Below are positions 34,205 through 43,591 of a stretch of DNA of 64,000 bases, one piece after another. A model generated the notes under the pieces. That model searched no databases and was not told the DNA's origin. It saw only the letters and a program-made list of their open reading frames with translations. The position numbers and the translations under genes are program-made. The stretch is taken from contig CAZRYF010000005.1 of the NCBI GenBank assembly GCA_964604165.1, positions 1 through 64,000 on the forward strand. Direction: 5' to 3'. The stretch comes from JAYZDK01 sp964604165 (GTDB lineage Bacteria; Myxococcota_A; UBA796; CAJQPC01). Numbering within the stretch: position 1 is the first letter of the stretch; each line of letters starts with the position of its first letter.

Positions 34205-35506
34205 ATGTCTGAACCGAGCCAAGATGTCTACCGCGATGCGCTGCATCGCCTCGATCTTGCCGCCAAACACATGAAGGTTGAGCCGGAAGTGGTGGAGAGG
34301 CTCCGCGCACCCCGCTCCGCGCTGGAGGTCTCGATCCCTGTTCGAATGGACGATGGATCCTTGCGCGTGTTCACCGGATACCGGGTGCGTCACGACGACA
34401 GTCGCGGTCCCACCAAGGGGGGCTTGCGCTTCCACCCGGACGTCAGCATTTCTGAGGTCAAGGCACTGGCTTTTTGGATGACCTTCAAGTGCGCCACCGT
34501 GGGCATACCCTATGGGGGTGGGAAAGGAGGCGTCATCGTGGATCCACGTGAGCTCTCCCGCATGGAGCTTGAGCGCCTCTCCCGTGGTTACATCCGCCGC
34601 GTGGCGGACTTCATTGGCCCTGAAACGGACATCCCCGCGCCAGACGTGTACACCAACGCCCGGATCATGGGATGGATGATGGACGAGTACTCCAACATCC
34701 AGCGAAAGCCGTGTCCTGCGGTCATCACCGGGAAGCCCATCTCCCTGGGGGGCAGCCTGGGCCGTGACGATGCGACGGGCCGGGGTGCGTACTACTGCAT
34801 CAAGGAAATTGAGCGGAAACGCGGGTGGAATCCCTCGGACATCACGGTGGCGGTGCAGGGGTTCGGCAATGGCGGGCAGCACGCCGTTCGGCTCCTGCAT
34901 GCGGATGGATACAAGATTGTGGCCATCAGCGACTCCCGGGGCGGGATCTACCGGGCGGGAGGTTTTGATGTGCCCAGCATCATCCAGGCCAAGAACGACA
35001 CCCGCCAGGTGAAGGCTGTGTACTGCGAAGGCGGCGTTTGTGAGCTCATCGAGTCGGAGAACCTCACCAACGCGGAGCTGCTTGAGTTGGACGTGGACAT
35101 CCTGATACCCGCAGCACTGGAGAACGTGCTCACGGAGGAGAACGCCCCGAACGTGGGCGCCAAGGTGATCGTGGAGGTGGCAAATGGCCCCTGCACTCCC
35201 CAGGCCGACACCATTCTCAAGGAGAAGGGCGTGCTGGTGGTGCCCGATATCCTGGCGAATGCCGGGGGAGTGACCGTGAGCTATTTCGAGTGGGTACAGA
35301 ACCGAACGGGGGACTACTGGCCCGTGGAGGAGATCCACACCCGTCTTCGGGAGATCATGTCCCGTGAATTCACATCCGTGTACGACCGGATGGAGGAGAT
35401 AGGAACCGATATGCGCACGGCCACCTATGTCCATGCCCTTACTCGTTTGAACGAGGCGATCGATGCCCACGGTACCCGGTCCTGGTTCTCTGGAGAGTCG
35501 TCATAG
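34205..35506 (+). CDS. gdhA: Glutamate dehydrogenase, NAD(P)-dependent (433 aa)
   Basis: Catalyses the reversible oxidative deamination of glutamate to 2-oxoglutarate and ammonia in the cytoplasm. ATG 34205 has AAGGGAG 3-9 nt upstream; the longer frame from 34118 is rejected. The N-terminal substrate domain has GYRVRHDDSRGPTKGGLRFH and the catalytic PYGGGKGGV (active Lys). DIPAPDVYTNARIMGW follows, then the Rossmann domain with VAVQGFGNGGQHAVRLL (GxGxxG) and ISDSRGGIY. The Asp after the second strand (ISDS) makes NAD more likely than NADP, but this is not decisive. Length matches the hexameric ~420-450-aa class. The 200-bp upstream spacer suggests its own promoter. The next gene begins 84 bp downstream. 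Confidence 0.95.
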   Translation: MSEPSQDVYRDALHRLDLAAKHMKVEPEVVERLRAPRSALEVSIPVRMDDGSLRVFTGYRVRHDDSRGPTKGGLRFHPDVSISEVKALAFWMTFKCATVGIPYGGGKGGVIVDPRELSRMELERLSRGYIRRVADFIGPETDIPAPDVYTNARIMGWMMDEYSNIQRKPCPAVITGKPISLGGSLGRDDATGRGAYYCIKEIERKRGWNPSDITVAVQGFGNGGQHAVRLLHADGYKIVAISDSRGGIYRAGGFDVPSIIQAKNDTRQVKAVYCEGGVCELIESENLTNAELLELDVDILIPAALENVLTEENAPNVGAKVIVEVANGPCTPQADTILKEKGVLVVPDILANAGGVTVSYFEWVQNRTGDYWPVEEIHTRLREIMSREFTSVYDRMEEIGTDMRTATYVHALTRLNEAIDAHGTRSWFSGESS

Positions 35507-35589
35507 GCGTCTTCTTCAGCCAGATCTTCTTGACCCTTCTCGCCGGTTGTTTCGGCGCACTTTCAGGCCCCCACGCCTCGGAGAACGAA

Positions 35590-36072
35590 ATGTCCCTGTA
35601 TGAATTGTCTCTGGTGGCGCTCGACGGCAGCCCAATGGACGCCGGCTCGCTTCAAGGCAAGGTGGTTTTGTTTGTGAACGTGGCCAGCAAGTGCGGGTTC
35701 ACAAAGCAATATGCCGGGCTTCAGGCGCTCCATGAGCGGTATTCGGACCAGGGGTTGGTCCTTGTGGGAGTCCCCTGCAACCAGTTTGGACGCCAAGAGC
35801 CGGGTGCGCCGGAGGAGATCGCCTCTTTTTGCAGCGCCACCTATGGGGTCAGTTTTCAGCTGCTGGAGAAGCAGGACGTCAACGGCCGGCATCGCAGCCC
35901 CCTCTACCAGGTGCTTGTCGAGAGTGAGGCAGGCGGTGGCAAGAGCGTGAAGTGGAATTTCGCGAAGTTCCTGGTAGGGAAAGACGGTCAGGTGAAGGCC
36001 CGGTTTCCATCCGCCATCAAGCCCCTGGATGCGGCCCTTGTGGGCGCCATTGACGCCGCGCTCGCAGAGTAG
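35590..36072 (+). CDS. Glutathione peroxidase-family (thiol peroxidase) protein (160 aa)
   Basis: Reduces hydroperoxides; bacterial members usually use thioredoxin or glutathione. ATG 35590 with GGAG 7 nt upstream gives MSLYELSL, a standard cytosolic start, and ~160 aa, the usual family length. The frame also extends to TTG 35530 with a Leu-rich, Cys-containing head that could be read as a lipoprotein signal; that start is less likely but not excluded. Motifs in order: NVASKCGFTKQY with the peroxidatic Cys (cysteine, not selenocysteine), GVPCNQFGRQEPG with the Gln of the catalytic tetrad, and VKWNFAKFLV with Trp and Asn. It follows glutamate dehydrogenase closely and may share its transcript. 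Confidence 0.9.
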   Translation: MSLYELSLVALDGSPMDAGSLQGKVVLFVNVASKCGFTKQYAGLQALHERYSDQGLVLVGVPCNQFGRQEPGAPEEIASFCSATYGVSFQLLEKQDVNGRHRSPLYQVLVESEAGGGKSVKWNFAKFLVGKDGQVKARFPSAIKPLDAALVGAIDAALAE

Positions 36073-36185
36073 AGTAGAAACAGGGCTCAAGATCCGGGTG
36101 TTTTAGCCCGATGCAAGGGGTGGAGAGGTCTCTTTCGACCTTTCACCTACCTCGCTGAATCTTGCTGAAGCTGCCGACGAACCGG

Positions 36186-36236
36186 GCGATCTAAAAGGCC
36201 CTCGAAGAGGCCCCCAACGCGGGCCCTTCAGATCGC
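36186..36236. other. Imperfect hairpin in the leader of the protease gene
   Basis: Outer arms GCGATCT (36186-36192) and AGATCGC (36230-36236), then a 4x4 internal loop, then inner arms GGCCC (36197-36201) and GGGCC (36221-36225). It ends 18 nt before ATG 36255. It could be a terminator for the upstream gene or a regulatory 5' leader structure; there is no U-tract. Confidence 0.45.
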
Positions 36237-36254
36237 GGCTACCCTAGAGACAAG

Positions 36255-37664
36255 ATGTTCCTTTTCCTTTTCCTTTGCATGTCCCAGGCGAATGCGCTCG
36301 AGCCGGACGTGGTCGAGCACTTGAAGCGCGGCACGGTCTTCGTTCGCGTGGAAGGTGGGGGGGAGGCCAGCGGCTTCTTTGTCTCCGAGAACCTTGTGGT
36401 CACCAATCGCCACGTGGTGGAGGCGGTAGGCGTGGGTGGAACCCTGGAGATTGTTGTGGACAGCGGCACCTCCAATGGAGCCCATTTGCAGGGCACTGTG
36501 GCACATCTCGCTGCGGAGAGAGACCTCGCCCTGGTGGAGGTTCCTGGCGGAAGAGAGCGGGCATTGGAGTTCGGTTCGCAGCGGCTTCCACACGAAACAG
36601 AATCCGTCGTTGCCGTCGGTTTTCCCATGGGGTCCGTCCGCAGTCTGGGCGATCTTCAGACGGATCCGCCTGCTTCCTTGCGCCCGGGTGCGGTGACAGC
36701 GCTTCATTGGGCGCGAAATGGCGAAGCCCTGTACATCGAGCACAACGCCAACATGCAGACTGGCAGCAGCGGGGGCGCTCTGGTGGACGACCAGGGTCTG
36801 GTGATCGGGGTCAATGTGGCCATGTTGCGCCAGGATCAGACCACGAAGCTGGCCATCCCGGCGCAGACGGTGGTGGAGTACCTCTTGCACTGGCGAGAGC
36901 GTCCGTCCCTTGGGGTGGGTGCCTCTCGTACACAAGCGGTTCTTGGAGAGAGGCTTCGAGACCAGCTTGCCATGCCTTTCCGCGAAGGAAGGATTCTGGA
37001 CCTCGGGTTGACGCCGGATGGCCGCGCTTACGTGATGGACGACAAAGGGGGCGTCTTTCGGGTCACGGAAGAAGGCTGGGAGGACATTGGAGCCGGACGC
37101 AACAATGCAGACCTCGCGGTCGACGACCTGACCGGGGACTTGTTTGTGGTGGAGTCGGACCAGGGACGCGTGCTTCGCCGTGGCGCAGAAGGCCGCTGGA
37201 AGGTCGTGAGCCAGGGGCCCTTTACCCGCATCGCTGCTTCTGCAGGTGTGCTGTGGGCTCTTACCGAAACTGGGGAGGTTCACACCGGAACGGACCAGGG
37301 ATGGCGGCGCCTGGACATCCCGCACATGGATGATCTGTGGGCTTGCGGTGGGCTCGCTCTTCCCATTTCCGAGGGGCAGGTCTGGGGCCTGGACAAGGAG
37401 GGGGAGGTCGCGAACAACGGGCGAGCGCTCGTGGGGGGACTCAAGTCCATCTCCTGCTATCGGGATCAAGTGTATGCCCTGCAGCTGGATGGCAGTGTTG
37501 TGGATGTGCTCCGAGGGGAGCTGGTTCCCGAGGCAGGCGTGCGAAATCGCGCCGTTCATGCGCTCCCTAGTGGCCTGTTGGCCTGGTCGGAAGAGGGCCG
37601 GCTCTCCTGGGTCTCGTCGGACGAGGCCGGTGCAAGCCGTGTCCAGACGACGGAGAACCACTGA
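36255..37664 (+). CDS. Trypsin-like serine protease with propeller-like C-terminal half (469 aa)
   Basis: A short signal peptide (MFLFLFLCMSQANA) exports it. Residues ~17-215 are a HtrA/trypsin-type protease domain with catalytic His53 (VVTNRHVVEA), Asp90 (AERDLALVE) and Ser172 (QTGSSGGALVD). There is no PDZ domain. Instead residues ~240-465 consist of short strands repeated about every 40 residues (ILDLGLTPDGRAYVMDDKGGVFRV, LAVDDLTGDLFVVESDQGRVLRR, VLWALTETGEVHTG, VWGLDKEGEVANN, VYALQLDGSVVDV). These look like a six-bladed beta-propeller of NHL or tectonin type that may recognise substrates. The protease plus propeller combination replaces the usual HtrA layout. The gene stands alone; a leader hairpin lies just upstream. 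Confidence 0.85.
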   Translation: MFLFLFLCMSQANALEPDVVEHLKRGTVFVRVEGGGEASGFFVSENLVVTNRHVVEAVGVGGTLEIVVDSGTSNGAHLQGTVAHLAAERDLALVEVPGGRERALEFGSQRLPHETESVVAVGFPMGSVRSLGDLQTDPPASLRPGAVTALHWARNGEALYIEHNANMQTGSSGGALVDDQGLVIGVNVAMLRQDQTTKLAIPAQTVVEYLLHWRERPSLGVGASRTQAVLGERLRDQLAMPFREGRILDLGLTPDGRAYVMDDKGGVFRVTEEGWEDIGAGRNNADLAVDDLTGDLFVVESDQGRVLRRGAEGRWKVVSQGPFTRIAASAGVLWALTETGEVHTGTDQGWRRLDIPHMDDLWACGGLALPISEGQVWGLDKEGEVANNGRALVGGLKSISCYRDQVYALQLDGSVVDVLRGELVPEAGVRNRAVHALPSGLLAWSEEGRLSWVSSDEAGASRVQTTENH

Positions 37665-37832
37665 CCCGCAGCTTTCACTGGCGCACTCTGGACCCTCGCA
37701 AAATGGGCCTGATAGAAAAGGAGGGCTTACCGCCATCCGACAGGTTCGGGCAGCGCTATGCGCCTCGCCAGCAGTTAGGGGTGATGAAAGGCTGTTGTGC
37801 CACATATTCCGCAGGGTTAGGACTGATTCGCA

Positions 37833-38912
37833 ATGCAGAGTCGTCCACGCTTTCGAACCCTCCCCATGGCACTGCTGCCGTTGTGGGTCTCTTGTGGGGG
37901 CACAGTGGATGCTGGACTCGAGTCGGAAATCCAGGTGTCTTCTGCCACCGCCGTGCGGGTGGACGTGGCACGGCTGGAGCTGTCCGACGCCTCCCTGGAC
38001 ATGACTTTTCCGGGAGAGATTGAAGCTGCACGGGATGCCCTCCTGGCCACCCCTTCCGGGGGTCGTGTGGAGCGGGTGCTGGTCTCGCCTGGAGACGCAG
38101 TGCGGACCGGATCCCTGTTGGTGAGTGTGGATCGCGCCCTCCACCAGGCTGGCTTGGAACAAGCCCAGGCCCAGGCAGCGCTCGCGGCATCGGAGCTCTA
38201 CCGGGTGGAGAAGATGGGGGATCTCGCTTCACCCGCCCAGATGCAATCTGCAGAGACCCGCTCGTTGGTGGCGGATGCTGCCGTGGGGCGTGCGGAGGCC
38301 TTGCTCTCCCATGCAGAGGTGCGGGCTCCGTTCTCCGGAATCGTGAGCGATGTGGCTGCGGAAGTGGGAGAGGTGGCGGCCCCGGGTGTGCCCCTGGTGC
38401 GCCTGGTCCAAATCCATCCGGTGAAGGTCAATCTCTCGGTGCCGGATCGGGATGTGGTGGCCTTGCAGTCTGGGCTTCCTGCACATGTGCAGGTAGGGGC
38501 CCTCATGGAGACCTGGGAGGGGATCATCTCGCACATCTCCCCCGCGGCGAACCTGAAGACGAGGACGTTCTCTGTCGAGGTGCAAGTAGAGAACTCGGGC
38601 AGTCGCCTGCGCCCGGGCATGGTGGCTCAGGTGGCGGTTTCCAAGCCTATTGCCACGGGTGCGATGGTGATTCCCCAGGACTGGGTGGTGACCGGCCTTC
38701 AAGAACAAGGGGTTTTTCTCCTGGAGAACGGAGTGGCGAGCTGGCGGACCGTGGAGCTTGGCGCCGTCATTCATGACCAGGTCGTGGTGGATTCCGGGCT
38801 TACCGCCGGGGACCTGGTGGTGGTGGCCGGTCACAGGGGGCTTGCGGACGGGGACCGTCTGCTGGTGGCCCGGGAGGGCGTCTGCTGCACCCGTGGTCGG
38901 GCCGTTTACTAG
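37833..38912 (+). CDS. RND efflux periplasmic adaptor (membrane fusion protein, 359 aa)
   Basis: HlyD/AcrA-type adaptor linking the inner-membrane pump to the outer-membrane channel. The N-terminus (MALLPLWVSC) is an export signal with an imperfect lipobox; ATG 37866 is an alternative start. Domain order: lipoyl half (GEIEAARDALLATPSGGRVERVLVSPGDAVRTG), a short helical hairpin (HQAGLEQAQAQAALAASELYR...GRAEALLSHAEV), second lipoyl half (RAPFSGIVSDVAAEVGEVAAPG), beta-barrel (VKVNLSVPDRDVVALQSG; NLKTRTFSVEVQVEN) and a membrane-proximal domain. The hairpin is short, as in adaptors that contact short channel coiled coils. The pump gene starts 23 bp downstream, so the two form an operon. Confidence 0.9.
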   Translation: MQSRPRFRTLPMALLPLWVSCGGTVDAGLESEIQVSSATAVRVDVARLELSDASLDMTFPGEIEAARDALLATPSGGRVERVLVSPGDAVRTGSLLVSVDRALHQAGLEQAQAQAALAASELYRVEKMGDLASPAQMQSAETRSLVADAAVGRAEALLSHAEVRAPFSGIVSDVAAEVGEVAAPGVPLVRLVQIHPVKVNLSVPDRDVVALQSGLPAHVQVGALMETWEGIISHISPAANLKTRTFSVEVQVENSGSRLRPGMVAQVAVSKPIATGAMVIPQDWVVTGLQEQGVFLLENGVASWRTVELGAVIHDQVVVDSGLTAGDLVVVAGHRGLADGDRLLVAREGVCCTRGRAVY

Positions 38913-38935
38913 GATGAAGTCCCAAGGATGAAACC

Positions 38936-41900
38936 GTGCTCGCCCGGCTGATTCACAACTCCACCACCGTGATCATTGCGGTGCTCTGCATCGTACTGTT
39001 CGGAATGCAGAGCTACCTGGGACTGCCAAGAGAGGCGGCACCAGACGTGAAGATTCCGGTGGTTCTCGTGACCACCGTGTACATCGGTGTGGCCCCGTCG
39101 GACATCGAGGGGTTGGTCACGATTCCCGTGGAGAACGAGCTCTCGAGTCTGAGGGATGTGAAGCGCATGACCTCCACTTCGGCGGAGGGGGCCAGCATTG
39201 TCGCCATTGAGTTTGAGCCGGAGGTCGTCATTGAGGAGGCTATCCAGAGCGTCCGTGACCGTGTCAACCGCGCCAGGCCCAAGCTCCCGTCTGACGTGGA
39301 AGAGCCGGAGATCCGGGAGATCTCCTTTTCTGACTTTCCCATACTGATGATCACCCTGGCGGGAGGCGACGGAGAGGATGCGCTGGAGGCGCTGGCTGAG
39401 AAGCTGAAGGATCGGATTGTAAGGGTGCAAGGGGTGCTGGATGCCACGGTGGCCGGGGGGCTCTCCCGGGAGATCCAGGTGCAGGTGGATCCGGTGCGGC
39501 TGGCTTTTTATGGCTTGTCACTTGGGAACGTTCTCTCGGGCATCGGGAATGAGAATGTGAACATTCCGGGAGGGGAGGTCGCCTCCGGGGATTCCACGGT
39601 GCTTGTGCGGGTGCCCGGGGAGATCACCGAACCACGGGAGCTGGAGGAAGTCGCCGTCAAGCGGGTGGGCGATCGGCCGGTTCTCGTTCGGGATGTGGCT
39701 ACGGTGGTGGATGGAGCCGCCAAGCGCACCACCTATGCCAGGATGAACGGGCAGCCGGCGGTGTCCATTGCGGTGACCAAGCGTGTCGGGGCCAACATTG
39801 TGGGGGTGGCCCAGGAGGTCAAGGAGCTGCTCGCAGAGGAGTCGGCTGGGTGGCCGGAGGATGTAGAGGTACGGGTCTTGGCGGACCAATCCGAGATGAT
39901 CTCGGACATGGTCTCCGAGCTGCAAAACAACATCTTCACTGCCTTGGTCCTGGTGCTTGCGGTCCTGCTCTTCTTTCTTGGAGGCAGGACGAGCCTGTTT
40001 GTGGCCCTGGCCATTCCCCTGTCCATGCTGATGGGCTTCCTTGTGATCGATGGCCTCGGGTTCACGTTGAACATGATCGTTCTGTTCAGCTTGATTCTCG
40101 CCCTGGGGATGCTTGTGGACAACGCCATCGTGGTGGTTGAGAACATCTACCGCCACATGGAGGAGGGAAAGGACCGGGTCACGGCGGCCATTGACGGTAC
40201 CCGGGAAGTAGGCATGGCTGTGGCAGCTTCCACGGCCACGACGGTGGTGGCGTTCTTCCCCCTGGTTTTTTGGACCGGGATCATTGGGGAGTTCATGGGG
40301 TATCTGCCCAAGACGATCATCATCATCCTGCTCTGTTCTCTTGTGGTGGCCCTTGGAATCTTACCGGTCTTTACGGCCCTGTTTCTCAGGCCCCGGAAGA
40401 GGGTCGGTCGCGAGCAGGAAGACCGGGAGCTGTCCGCCTGGATGGGGCGATACAAGCAGGTGCTGGAGTGGTCGATTCACCATCGGTATTCTTCGGCCGC
40501 TGGTGGGTTCGGCCTGCTGATTGGGACCTTCATTGCCTTTGGGGCGCTGAACCATGGCACCGAGTTTTTTCCGAACACCGAGCCTGACCGCGCCACGATC
40601 GGCATTCGGGCCCCGGATGGAACGGATCTGGAGACCACGGACCGCATCGTCCGCCAGGTGGAATCCATCCTGGCAAAAGAGTCCAATGTCGATGTTTTCG
40701 TGGCCGAGACAGGACTTGCGGGAGGGGGGCAAGACCTGGCAGGCTCCCAGGCAGCCCCGAACCAGGCTCGGATTACTGTGGACTTTCGTCCGCACCGCAA
40801 CCAGGTAGGCCCCGGAGAGGAGGCCCGCATCGAGAGCACCCGCACCACCATTGCCCGCCTTCGGCGCCACACGGAGAACATTGTGGGGGCAGAGTTCACG
40901 GTGGAACAGGAAGCGATGGGCCCCCCGGTGGGCGCTCCGGTGGGTGTGGAGGTAGCTGGAGAGGAGTTCCATGCGGTGGGGGAGCTGGCCCGCAGGGTCA
41001 AGAGGCAAGTGGCGGCGGTGCCTGGCGTCACGGAGTTGACCGATGACTACCGGGTGGGTCGCCCGGAAATGCGTCTGCGCATCGATCGTGCAGCGGCCAA
41101 GAGGGTAGGAGTCAGCTCCGCTGCTGTGGGCAATGCAATTCGGTCCGCGGTGGCAGGTGCCTTGGCAAGTACCCTTCGAGAGGGGGAGGAGGAGACAGAC
41201 ATCGTGGTGAGCGTGGCGCCTCGCTTTCGAGAGGACCTGCAGGGGGTGCTTGACCTGCGGTTGCCGGGGCGAGATGACCGCAGCCCGGACACCTACCCGG
41301 TTCCATTGTCCACGGTCGCCAGCTACGAGCTGGTGGGAGGGACGGGGAGCATTCACCACGTGGATCAGGATCTCGTGGTCACCCTGGAAGGAGATGTGCG
41401 CGGCGGCTTCAACGAGAACGCGGTTCGCGCCCAAGTCGCGGACGTACTCAAGACCATTGACACCCCGGAGGGCTTCCATCTGCGTCTGGGCGGGGCGGAC
41501 GATGAGCAGCGACAGGCGGCCTCCTTTCTCTCCCGGGCTTTTCTCCTGGGGGTGGCGGGCATCCTGATGGTGCTGGTGACCCAGTTTAACAGCCTGGCCC
41601 TGCCGTTCATCATTCTGGCGACAGTGATTCTGTCCCTCATTGGTGTGCTCTGGGGCCTGGTGCTCACGGGCCTTCCGTTTGGCATTGTCATGACGGGGCT
41701 GGGCGTCATCTCCCTGGCAGGCGTGGTGGTCAACAACGCCATCGTCTTGTTGGACTACGTGGAGAAGCTTCGAGAACAAGGCCTGGAGACAGAGGCCGCC
41801 TTGGTGCAGGCTGGAATGACAAGGTTCCGGCCTGTGATGCTCACCGCGGTGACCACCGTGCTGGGGCTATGTCCCATGGCCATTGGGCTGAGCGTGGACC

Positions 41901-43372
41901 TGTCCAGCAAGCGGCTCCTCCTGGGGGGATCCAGCGCGGAGTGGTGGGGTCCCATGGCGGTGGCGGTGATCTTCGGCCTGACCCTGGCGACGATTCTGAC
42001 TTTGGTGATGGTGCCCACTCTGTACAGCATCGCGGTGGACATCAAGGAGCGCTCCTCCAGGAGGTGGCGAAAGTGGACCTCTCGCGCAGCTGCCTCTGCC
42101 TTGCTGGGCGTCTGCATTGCTCCGGGAGCTGCCCAGGCGCTTAGCCTGGAAGACGCCTTTGCTGCGGCTGAGGCCCACAGTCACGCATTGGCCCTGGCCC
42201 GTGAAGGAACGGTCCAGGGAGAGGCACGGGTGGGGCAGGCGGCGTCACGGCTGCTGCCACGGGTGGTGGGCAGTGGGTCTTGGACCCGAAATGAGTACGA
42301 AACGACCATGGACTTCACCGAGTGGATGCCAGAGGAGTTCAGCGCTTTTTTGGAGGATGTGGAGCCACAGGTAGTGCAGGAGAGGCAGTACCTCTCGGGT
42401 TCCGTCGCCTTGTCTCAACCCCTGGTCAACGTGGCCAGCATTCCCGCCTGGAAAGCCGCCCGCACCCAGGCCTTGGCCGCCCACCTGGACGAGGCGGCTG
42501 CCCGACTTCAAGTGCGAGGTGCCGTGGCTCAGACTTACCTCGCCCTTGGGGCCGCACGAGAGGCGCGTCGCCTCTCCGCAGAGGGCGTGGTTCTTGCCGA
42601 GGCAAACGGGGAGCTGGCTCGAAGGCAACACGACGCAGGGCTTGCTCCGCGCCAGGTGCTGCTCCAGGCGGAGCTCTCTCTGTCCAAAGCCCGTCGCGAT
42701 CTGGCACGATCTGAGGAGCAGGTTGTGGTGGTGACAGAGGCGTTCACCCGCCTGACGGGCATTGCTGAGACCGGTGTGTTGGACCCCATGGATCCCTTCA
42801 TGCTTCCACCCACCCTGGAAGCTGCCCTGGAGACGGGTCGGGGCCGGTCCGATCTCATGGCGGCCCGAAAGCGCGTCACTGCCGGAGATGCGCTGCGCAG
42901 AGCCCGCATGTACACGGTCTTGCCTACCCTGGACTCCCAATTTGTCTACCGCTACTCGGAGAACACCATGTTCTCCGATGACCCCAGCATGTGGTTCGCC
43001 ATGGTGGCCATGAACTGGACCCTGTTTGATGGAGGATTGCGACGCCATCAACTGGCGGAGGAGGCCAGCCGCTGGCGCATGGCGATGATTCAGCTGTCAA
43101 GCCTCGAAAGCGCAGTCGAAGAGCAGGTCAAGGTGGCCTGGACGCGCTACGCCCGCACGGGGACGTCCTTGGATGCGGCGATTCGGGAGGTCCGGCTTGC
43201 AGAGGAGAACCTCGAGCTGGCCCGGGTGTCCTTTGAGAGTGGTTCCAGTACCTGGCTGGAGGTGGAGCAAGCCCGCCTCGGAGCGGAAGCTTCCCACCTC
43301 TCGGCCCTTCGGGAGCGGGTGGAGCGGGACATGGCTGCGGTGGGGGTGCTGCTGTCCGTGGGAAGCCTGTAG
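38936..43372 (+). CDS. RND efflux pump fused to a TolC-like outer-membrane factor (1478 aa)
   Basis: GTG 38936 has AAGGA 8 nt upstream. Residues 1 to ~1040 are a complete HAE1-type RND pump: TM1, porter loops, TM4 with LGMLVDNAIVVVENIYR, second porter half, and TM10 with GVVVNNAIVLLDYVEKL. The TM4 Asp is kept, but the second acidic residue (DD in AcrB) is Asn and the TM10 Lys is absent, as in other VNNAI-type pumps. Without a stop, the frame continues through a signal-peptide-like stretch (RRWRKWTSRAAASALLGVC, ending in AAQA at ~1063) into a TolC/OMF domain. That domain has LSLEDAFAAAEAHS, a LLQAELSLSKARRDLARSE coiled coil and the second OMF half. After signal processing it could release a free channel, or it may act as a true fusion. 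A sequence error that removed a stop is the main alternative. Substrates are unknown. Confidence 0.85.
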   Translation: MLARLIHNSTTVIIAVLCIVLFGMQSYLGLPREAAPDVKIPVVLVTTVYIGVAPSDIEGLVTIPVENELSSLRDVKRMTSTSAEGASIVAIEFEPEVVIEEAIQSVRDRVNRARPKLPSDVEEPEIREISFSDFPILMITLAGGDGEDALEALAEKLKDRIVRVQGVLDATVAGGLSREIQVQVDPVRLAFYGLSLGNVLSGIGNENVNIPGGEVASGDSTVLVRVPGEITEPRELEEVAVKRVGDRPVLVRDVATVVDGAAKRTTYARMNGQPAVSIAVTKRVGANIVGVAQEVKELLAEESAGWPEDVEVRVLADQSEMISDMVSELQNNIFTALVLVLAVLLFFLGGRTSLFVALAIPLSMLMGFLVIDGLGFTLNMIVLFSLILALGMLVDNAIVVVENIYRHMEEGKDRVTAAIDGTREVGMAVAASTATTVVAFFPLVFWTGIIGEFMGYLPKTIIIILLCSLVVALGILPVFTALFLRPRKRVGREQEDRELSAWMGRYKQVLEWSIHHRYSSAAGGFGLLIGTFIAFGALNHGTEFFPNTEPDRATIGIRAPDGTDLETTDRIVRQVESILAKESNVDVFVAETGLAGGGQDLAGSQAAPNQARITVDFRPHRNQVGPGEEARIESTRTTIARLRRHTENIVGAEFTVEQEAMGPPVGAPVGVEVAGEEFHAVGELARRVKRQVAAVPGVTELTDDYRVGRPEMRLRIDRAAAKRVGVSSAAVGNAIRSAVAGALASTLREGEEETDIVVSVAPRFREDLQGVLDLRLPGRDDRSPDTYPVPLSTVASYELVGGTGSIHHVDQDLVVTLEGDVRGGFNENAVRAQVADVLKTIDTPEGFHLRLGGADDEQRQAASFLSRAFLLGVAGILMVLVTQFNSLALPFIILATVILSLIGVLWGLVLTGLPFGIVMTGLGVISLAGVVVNNAIVLLDYVEKLREQGLETEAALVQAGMTRFRPVMLTAVTTVLGLCPMAIGLSVDLSSKRLLLGGSSAEWWGPMAVAVIFGLTLATILTLVMVPTLYSIAVDIKERSSRRWRKWTSRAAASALLGVCIAPGAAQALSLEDAFAAAEAHSHALALAREGTVQGEARVGQAASRLLPRVVGSGSWTRNEYETTMDFTEWMPEEFSAFLEDVEPQVVQERQYLSGSVALSQPLVNVASIPAWKAARTQALAAHLDEAAARLQVRGAVAQTYLALGAAREARRLSAEGVVLAEANGELARRQHDAGLAPRQVLLQAELSLSKARRDLARSEEQVVVVTEAFTRLTGIAETGVLDPMDPFMLPPTLEAALETGRGRSDLMAARKRVTAGDALRRARMYTVLPTLDSQFVYRYSENTMFSDDPSMWFAMVAMNWTLFDGGLRRHQLAEEASRWRMAMIQLSSLESAVEEQVKVAWTRYARTGTSLDAAIREVRLAEENLELARVSFESGSSTWLEVEQARLGAEASHLSALRERVERDMAAVGVLLSVGSL

Positions 43373-43381
43373 GTTGGCGGA

Positions 43382-43591
43382 TCAGGCCCGGCGGATCAGG
43401 GGCCGCATGCCTTTGGCCTCCAGCAGGTCCGAGAGCTCCTTTACCCGCTTGGGGTCTACCACCCACTCGCTGTCTGAGATGCGCCCCATGAGGAACTCCT
43501 CCAGAGGCAACACCGCCCGGATCTCCTCCAGCAGGTGGGGGTCCTCAACCGCCAAGAGTGCCACGCCCCGGTGCAATACGCGCTCTGCCAT
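43382..43591 (-). CDS. Small protein coupled to the XPB helicase (69 aa)
   Basis: Starts in a TAATG overlap with the helicase stop, so the two are translationally coupled. The protein has two parts: a hydrophobic/acidic first half (GVALLAVEDPHLLEEIRAVLPLEEFL) and a basic C-terminal helix (DPKRVKELSDLLEAKGMRPLIRRA). No known domain. Tight coupling suggests a helicase accessory or a scaffold for it. Its stop lies 9 bases from that of the convergent pump gene. Confidence 0.7.
   Translation of the reverse strand: MAERVLHRGVALLAVEDPHLLEEIRAVLPLEEFLMGRISDSEWVVDPKRVKELSDLLEAKGMRPLIRRA

Noticed and set aside
34000..34205. Minus-strand frame in the spacer upstream of glutamate dehydrogenase
   Set aside because: No start or domain; the spacer shows no clear promoter boxes either.
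36083..36109. GGGCT/AGCCC hairpin after the glutathione peroxidase gene as a terminator
   Set aside because: Five-base stem with a 17-nt loop and a T-run inside the loop rather than after it.
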